DNA of 34,026 nt from Dwaynesavagella gallinarum (GTDB lineage Bacteria; Bacillota; Clostridia; Clostridiales; Clostridiaceae), in NCBI GenBank assembly GCA_019120235.1, contig DWVN01000037.1, positions 1 through 34,026 of the forward strand. The letters are read 5' to 3'. A program made the position numbers and the translations under genes. The notes beneath the pieces are model-generated. The model was given only the letters and a program-made list of their open reading frames with translations. It did not search any database and was not told the origin of the DNA. Positions within the stretch are counted from its first letter, which is position 1, and every line of letters begins with the position of its first letter. Below, one piece after another: positions 30,012 to 34,026 of the stretch.

Positions 30012-31154
30012 GATAGAGATAAAAAAATAATGGAAGAACTAATGGATGATTCTTTAAGTTTTAAAAAAATAAAAAAGGGAAGCATACTAAAAGGAGAAAT
30101 AATTTCTTCATTAAAAGATGAAATTGTTGTTAATATAAATTATTTTTGTGACGGAATTGTAAGGAAAGAAGAACTTTTAAAAGATATAGTAGTTGGAGAA
30201 ACATATTTAAAAGGTCAGCAAATAGATGTGTTTGTTGTTTCATTAGATGATGGATTTGGAAATGTATTATTATCTGAGAAAAAAGCTTATTATGAGAATG
30301 CTATTAATGAGCTTAGAGAAATTTATAAAAATGGTAAAAAGGTTGAAGTTTTTGTTAAAGAAGAAGTAAATGCAGGACTTGTTTGTGACTTTAAAGGAGT
30401 TAGAGGATTTATTCCAAAATCAAGAGTTTCAATTAATAAAGTTAATTTGAGTGATTATTTAAATAAAGTTTTAGAAGTTGTTTTAATTGAATTTGATATG
30501 AGTAAAAATAAAGTTGTATTTTCAAGAAAGGAAATAGAACAAGAGAAAATTGAAAAAAATAAGAGAGAACTTTTAAGTAGAATAAATGTTGGAGATAAAT
30601 TTTTAGGAACAGTTAAAAATATAAAGGATTTTGGAATCTTTGTAGATATTGGAGGAGTTCAAGGATTTGTACATAAATCTGAAATGACTCACAAGCAAAA
30701 ATTTAATATTAATGATTTGGTTAAAGTTGGGGACAAGGTTAATGTTTATGTTTTAAATTATGATAAGGAAAATAACAAAGTATTATTAACTATGAAAGAT
30801 TCAAATTATAGTCCATTTTTAGAATATAAAAATGATTTCATAGAAGGAAATATATATGATGTTACTGTTTTAAAAATTGTATCTTCAGGAATTATTGTAT
30901 CTTTAAATGACGAATTAACAGGTTTTATACATGTAAGTGAAATTTCAGATGATATGGTAAATTTGAATAAATCATTTAAGGTAGGAGATAAAATAAAAGC
31001 TAAAATTTTATCTATAAACGGGGAAGATGAAAAAATATCTTTAAGTTATAAAAAAGTTTTTGAAGAAGAAAATGATTCTACTTATGTAGATAATGAAGTT
31101 TCAAATAGTACTCTTGGAGATGTTTTTAAGGATATTTTTTCAAAGTTAAAATAA
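30009..31154 (+). CDS. S1 RNA-binding domain protein (ribosomal protein S1-like)
   Basis: 381 residues with four S1 (OB-fold) repeats at roughly 20-90, 100-170, 185-258 and 270-345. The third is the most canonical (GDKFLGTVKNIKDFGIFVDI, then GGVQGFVHKSEM). Low-GC bacteria often have a short, four-domain S1 homologue whose binding to the ribosome is looser than in E. coli. It may help translation or RNA turnover. The start ATG has no SD next to it but follows a structured leader (29957-30008), which points to translational control, as is known for S1 genes in other bacteria. It lies 22 bases before pepD. Confidence 0.85.
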   Translation: MDRDKKIMEELMDDSLSFKKIKKGSILKGEIISSLKDEIVVNINYFCDGIVRKEELLKDIVVGETYLKGQQIDVFVVSLDDGFGNVLLSEKKAYYENAINELREIYKNGKKVEVFVKEEVNAGLVCDFKGVRGFIPKSRVSINKVNLSDYLNKVLEVVLIEFDMSKNKVVFSRKEIEQEKIEKNKRELLSRINVGDKFLGTVKNIKDFGIFVDIGGVQGFVHKSEMTHKQKFNINDLVKVGDKVNVYVLNYDKENNKVLLTMKDSNYSPFLEYKNDFIEGNIYDVTVLKIVSSGIIVSLNDELTGFIHVSEISDDMVNLNKSFKVGDKIKAKILSINGEDEKISLSYKKVFEEENDSTYVDNEVSNSTLGDVFKDIFSKLK

Positions 31155-31176
31155 TTGTTTAAGGAGAATTTATATT

Positions 31177-32631
31177 ATGAGTAGGGTTTTAGAAAATATC
31201 GAGCCTAAAGAGGTTTTAAAATATTTTGAGGATATAAGTAAAATTCCAAGAGCATCTAAGGAAGAAAAACAAATTAGTGATTATTTATTAAATTTTGCAA
31301 AAACATTGAATTTAGAAGTAGTACAAGATGAAAATTTAAATATTTATATGAGAAAGAAAGCAACACCTGGATATGAAAATGGAAAAACTGTTATTTTACA
31401 AGGTCATATGGATATGGTTTGCGAAAAAAATGAGGGAACAATACACGATTTTAAAAAAGATCCTTTAAAACTTAGAGTTATTGATGGAAAAATTTATGCA
31501 ACAGATACAACATTAGGAGCAGATAATGGTATAGCTGTAGCATATATAATGGCACTTATGGCATCAAAAGATATACCTCACCCTGAAATAGAAGCTTTAA
31601 TAACTGTTGATGAAGAAACTTCTATGAATGGTGCTAAAACTTTTGATCCTAGTTTTTTTAGAGGTAAATATTTAATAAATATTGATTCAACATATGACTC
31701 TAAACTTTTAGTGAGTTGTTCTGGAGGACTTAGAGCTTCTGTTACAAAAAAGGTTAATCATGAAGAGATTCAAGGAGAGATTGTTACAATAAAAGTAAGA
31801 GGATTAAAAGGTGGACATTCTGGAATTGATATTAATAAAGAAAGAGGAAATGCAAATAAAATACTTGGAAGAATTTTGATAAATATAGAGAAAAATTATA
31901 CTAACATAAATATTGTATCTTTAAGCGGTGGTGCTAAAGATAATGCAATTCCAAGGGAAGCAGATTGTCAAATAGCTGTTGATTCTAGTGATGTTGACAA
32001 TATAATTTTAGCTGTTAAATCTGTAGAAGAAGTTATAAAAAAAGAGTTAGAATGTGAAGAAGAATTTAATGTTATAGTTTCTAAAAATGATAAACCTTTA
32101 AAAAATAATATGATTACAGTTAAAGATTCTAAAGATTTAATAGATTTAATGTACTTAATTCCAAATGGAGTAAAAACTCAAAGTATGGCTATAAAAGATT
32201 TGGTTATAACTTCTAATAATTTTGGAGTTATTGAATATGATGGAGATACTGTAATTTTTAAAAATGCTATTAGAAGTTCTATAGATTCTGCAAAATATAA
32301 TGTTGTTAGGGAAATAGATATTTTAAGTCGTGCCTTTAGAGCTGTAACAAAAGAATCTGCATCATATCCAGGTTGGGAATATGATAAAAATTCAGAAATT
32401 AGAGAGATTGCTCAAAGAGTTTATAAAAAAATGTTTAATGATGAAATGGAAGTTTATGCTATTCATGCAGGAGTTGAATGTGGACTTATAAAGGAAAAAT
32501 TACCACATCTTGATATGGTATCCTTTGGTCCAATCATTAAAGATAATCATACTCCAGGTGAATGGGTTTCTATAGGTTCAACAAAAAAAGTTTGGGAATT
32601 TTTAAAGGCAATATTATCTGATATAAAGTAG
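31177..32631 (+). CDS. pepD: Aminoacyl-histidine (cytosol non-specific) dipeptidase, M20 family
   Basis: Zinc-dependent hydrolysis of dipeptides in the cytosol. 484 residues, the usual PepD length. The M20 motifs are seen: VILQGHMDMVCEKN (first metal His, Asp), TLGADNGIAVAY (bridging Asp), TVDEETSMNGA (catalytic Glu pair), NIDSTYDSKLLVSCSGG, GLKGGHSGIDINKERGNA, and HAGVECGLI and DNHTPGEWV near the end. SD AAGGAG is 9 bases before the ATG. With the M24 peptidase at 26650 it supports growth on peptides. Confidence 0.94.
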   Translation: MSRVLENIEPKEVLKYFEDISKIPRASKEEKQISDYLLNFAKTLNLEVVQDENLNIYMRKKATPGYENGKTVILQGHMDMVCEKNEGTIHDFKKDPLKLRVIDGKIYATDTTLGADNGIAVAYIMALMASKDIPHPEIEALITVDEETSMNGAKTFDPSFFRGKYLINIDSTYDSKLLVSCSGGLRASVTKKVNHEEIQGEIVTIKVRGLKGGHSGIDINKERGNANKILGRILINIEKNYTNINIVSLSGGAKDNAIPREADCQIAVDSSDVDNIILAVKSVEEVIKKELECEEEFNVIVSKNDKPLKNNMITVKDSKDLIDLMYLIPNGVKTQSMAIKDLVITSNNFGVIEYDGDTVIFKNAIRSSIDSAKYNVVREIDILSRAFRAVTKESASYPGWEYDKNSEIREIAQRVYKKMFNDEMEVYAIHAGVECGLIKEKLPHLDMVSFGPIIKDNHTPGEWVSIGSTKKVWEFLKAILSDIK

Positions 32632-32674
32632 TTTTGTTATAATGTGATAGCTAGTTTCAGGAAGGAGGCTTTTT

Positions 32675-33478
32675 ATGAAGGCTTCAAAAATTAAACATAA
32701 GTACAGAAACTTTGGAATTAAAAACTTAATGTTTGTAATAATTTCTGCGAATATTTTGGTTTATTTATTATCTATGTTTGGAAACATTAATTTGTCTTTA
32801 GCACTTGCACTTATTCCTAGTCGTGTGCTTCAAGGAGAGATTTGGAGAGTTATAAGTTATATTTTTATACCTCCAACTTTTAATCCATTCTTTTTAATAT
32901 TTGTATTGATGTTCTATTTTTATATTGGTAGAGAACTTGAAAATTATTGGGGAACATTTAAATTTAATTTATATTATTTTTCAGGGGTATTGATAAGTAG
33001 TGTAACAGCAATGATATTTAATATACCAGTTGTTGGAGTTTCAGATTTAAATATGTCTTTATTTTTGGCTTATGCAGTTTTAAATCCAGATCATATGTTA
33101 TATTTATTTATGGTTTTTCCAATAAAAATGAAATATTTAGCTATAGTTACTTTGACTATATTAGGTTATAAATTCTTTACAACTAGTTTTTGGCAAATTA
33201 AATTTATAGTAATTGCTCCAATTTTAAATTTTTTAATATTCTTTTTGCCATATTTTTTGAAAAATACAAAAAGTGGAATTAAAGCTAGAAAAAGGAGACA
33301 AGTTTTTGAGTCTAAGGTTTTAAAATTTGAAGATTCTAAAATTTCAAGACATAGATGTTGTGAATGTAAAAAGACTGAAAAAGATGATGAAAATTTAGAG
33401 TTTAGATATTGTTCTAAATGTAATGGAAGTTATGAATATTGTAGTGAACATATTTTTAATCATGAACATAGAGAATAA
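32675..33478 (+). CDS. Rhomboid-like membrane protein with C-terminal zinc ribbon, probably not a protease
   Basis: 267 residues. About six membrane helices occupy 15-200, with rhomboid-type landmarks GEIWRVISYIFIPP (about 54-67), YIGRELENYWGTFKFNLYYF (about 88-107) and FPIKMKYLA. The rhomboid catalytic Gly-x-Ser-Gly is missing where the fourth helix would carry it (SDLNMSLFLAYAV), so proteolysis is unlikely. The cytosolic tail holds five or six Cys and two or more His (HRCCECKK, YCSKCNGSYEYCSEHI, HEHRE), a likely zinc-binding ribbon. Similar inactive forms occur in clostridia. The function is unknown. SD GAAGGAGG. A TATAAT at 32638-32643 may give it its own promoter. Confidence 0.7.
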   Translation: MKASKIKHKYRNFGIKNLMFVIISANILVYLLSMFGNINLSLALALIPSRVLQGEIWRVISYIFIPPTFNPFFLIFVLMFYFYIGRELENYWGTFKFNLYYFSGVLISSVTAMIFNIPVVGVSDLNMSLFLAYAVLNPDHMLYLFMVFPIKMKYLAIVTLTILGYKFFTTSFWQIKFIVIAPILNFLIFFLPYFLKNTKSGIKARKRRQVFESKVLKFEDSKISRHRCCECKKTEKDDENLEFRYCSKCNGSYEYCSEHIFNHEHRE

Positions 33479-33517
33479 AAAAATAATTGGGAGGTTTAGC
33501 TTCCAATTATTTTTTTG
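33478..33517 (+). terminator. Intrinsic terminator after the rhomboid-like gene
   Basis: AATAATTGGGAG (33482-33493) pairs with CTTCCAATTATT (33500-33511, one G.U) around GTTTAG, then a T-run. Confidence 0.9.
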
Positions 33518-33575
33518 TATAAAAGCAATTAGATTATAATAATATATTAAAAAATAAAAAAAGGTAGTGATATTT

Positions 33576-34026
33576 GTGAAAGAAAAATTAAATAATTTAA
33601 GAGTTTTGATTTTTATTTTAATATTTAATTTTTTGGGAGGATACATATCAAGCTTACTTTCAGGAGATCAAAAGTTAGTATATAATTCTTTAGAAAAACC
33701 TTGGTTTTCACCACCTAGTATTGTGTTTCCGATAGTTTGGAGTATTTTATATTTTTTACTGGCTGTTGCAATTTTTTTAAATTATAAAAAAGGTGGAAGA
33801 GATTTTTTAATATATTTTATATCAATGTTTATAAATTTTTCATGGAGTTATATATTTTTTGCACAAAGACTTTATGGCATAGGTTTTTTAATAATAATAG
33901 TTTTAATTGTTTTATGTATTTATTTAGGAATAAGGTTTTTTAAAAATTCAAAAATTGCATCATTAATTATGTTGATATATTTATTATGGTTAAGTTATGC
34001 AGGACTATTAAATTATTTTATATGGG
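33576..34026 (+). CDS. tspO: TspO/MBR family membrane protein (3' end outside window)
   Basis: A frame from GTG 33576 (SD AGGTAGTGA) runs past the right edge, 150 codons visible of an expected about 160. It has five hydrophobic helices and the family signature EKPWFSPPSIVFPIVWSILY (about 41-60), then NFSWSYIFFAQRLYGIG (about 88-104) and LLWLSYAGLLNY near the end. TspO proteins bind porphyrins and other small hydrophobic molecules in the membrane and are linked to stress responses. The last residues are cut off by the window edge. Confidence 0.88.
   Translation, partial: MKEKLNNLRVLIFILIFNFLGGYISSLLSGDQKLVYNSLEKPWFSPPSIVFPIVWSILYFLLAVAIFLNYKKGGRDFLIYFISMFINFSWSYIFFAQRLYGIGFLIIIVLIVLCIYLGIRFFKNSKIASLIMLIYLLWLSYAGLLNYFIW

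Noticed and set aside
33395..33646. Minus-strand open frame spanning the rhomboid-like gene end and the tspO start
   Set aside because: It runs through a terminator hairpin and two real genes and has no SD.
1..34026. Prophage, transposon or CRISPR array
   Set aside because: No integrase, transposase, terminal repeats or regularly spaced repeats were found. Gene content is chromosomal.

Overview
The window reads as chromosomal DNA of a very AT-rich, low-GC, Gram-positive endospore former of the Clostridia. Third codon positions are almost always A or T, Shine-Dalgarno (SD) sites are strong (AGGAGG-like), TTG and GTG starts are frequent, and spmA/spmB mark sporulation. The mix of housekeeping genes, peptide and amino-acid breakdown genes, and many small secreted or membrane proteins of no known family would suit a host-associated clostridium such as segmented filamentous bacteria (Candidatus Arthromitus/Savagella). 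That assignment is an inference; no rRNA gene is present to settle it. I saw no prophage, insertion sequence, CRISPR array, tRNA or rRNA.

Layout. 1-1.6 kb: end of an unknown gene convergent with speE-speD (spermidine synthesis). The first 43 bases are an exact inverted copy of part of speE, so the left edge may be an assembly or amplification chimera. 1.9-4.9 kb: a TtcA-like tRNA thiolase, a peroxiredoxin on the minus strand whose catalytic cysteine codon is TGA (a probable selenoprotein), a TetR-type regulator and a membrane protein. 5-10.2 kb: glnS, a secreted GHL10-like/amidase fusion, and a P-loop protein fused to a degenerate LexA/S24 domain. 10.2-13.7 kb: two small proteins (one DUF4250), copper ATPase copA, a thermonuclease lipoprotein and copper chaperone copZ. 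13.8-16.9 kb: a large surface-anchored protein of unknown family, two tiny glycine-rich membrane proteins and a decayed third copy. 17-21.2 kb: ileS with an unusual hairpin leader, and a LacI-type regulator. 21.3-23.5 kb: spmA, spmB and three unrecognised small membrane genes. 23.5-24.4 kb: folE and queD on the minus strand. 24.5-28.7 kb: kbl-tdh (threonine to glycine), a pepP-like peptidase and lgt. 28.8-29.8 kb: two related small secreted or anchored proteins on the minus strand. 30-34 kb: an S1-domain protein behind a structured leader, pepD, a rhomboid-like protein with a zinc-ribbon tail, and a partial tspO.

How they fit. Peptidases (pepD, the M24 peptidase), the threonine pathway and a secreted nuclease suggest life on peptides and nucleic acids from outside. 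Lgt would process the nuclease lipoprotein. The strongest unusual signals are the UGA-containing peroxiredoxin and a recurring layout in which a strong SD lies 27-46 bases from its start codon with a foldable spacer between. The second occurs in front of three regulatory or RNA-binding genes (tetR-like, lacI-like, S1-like).
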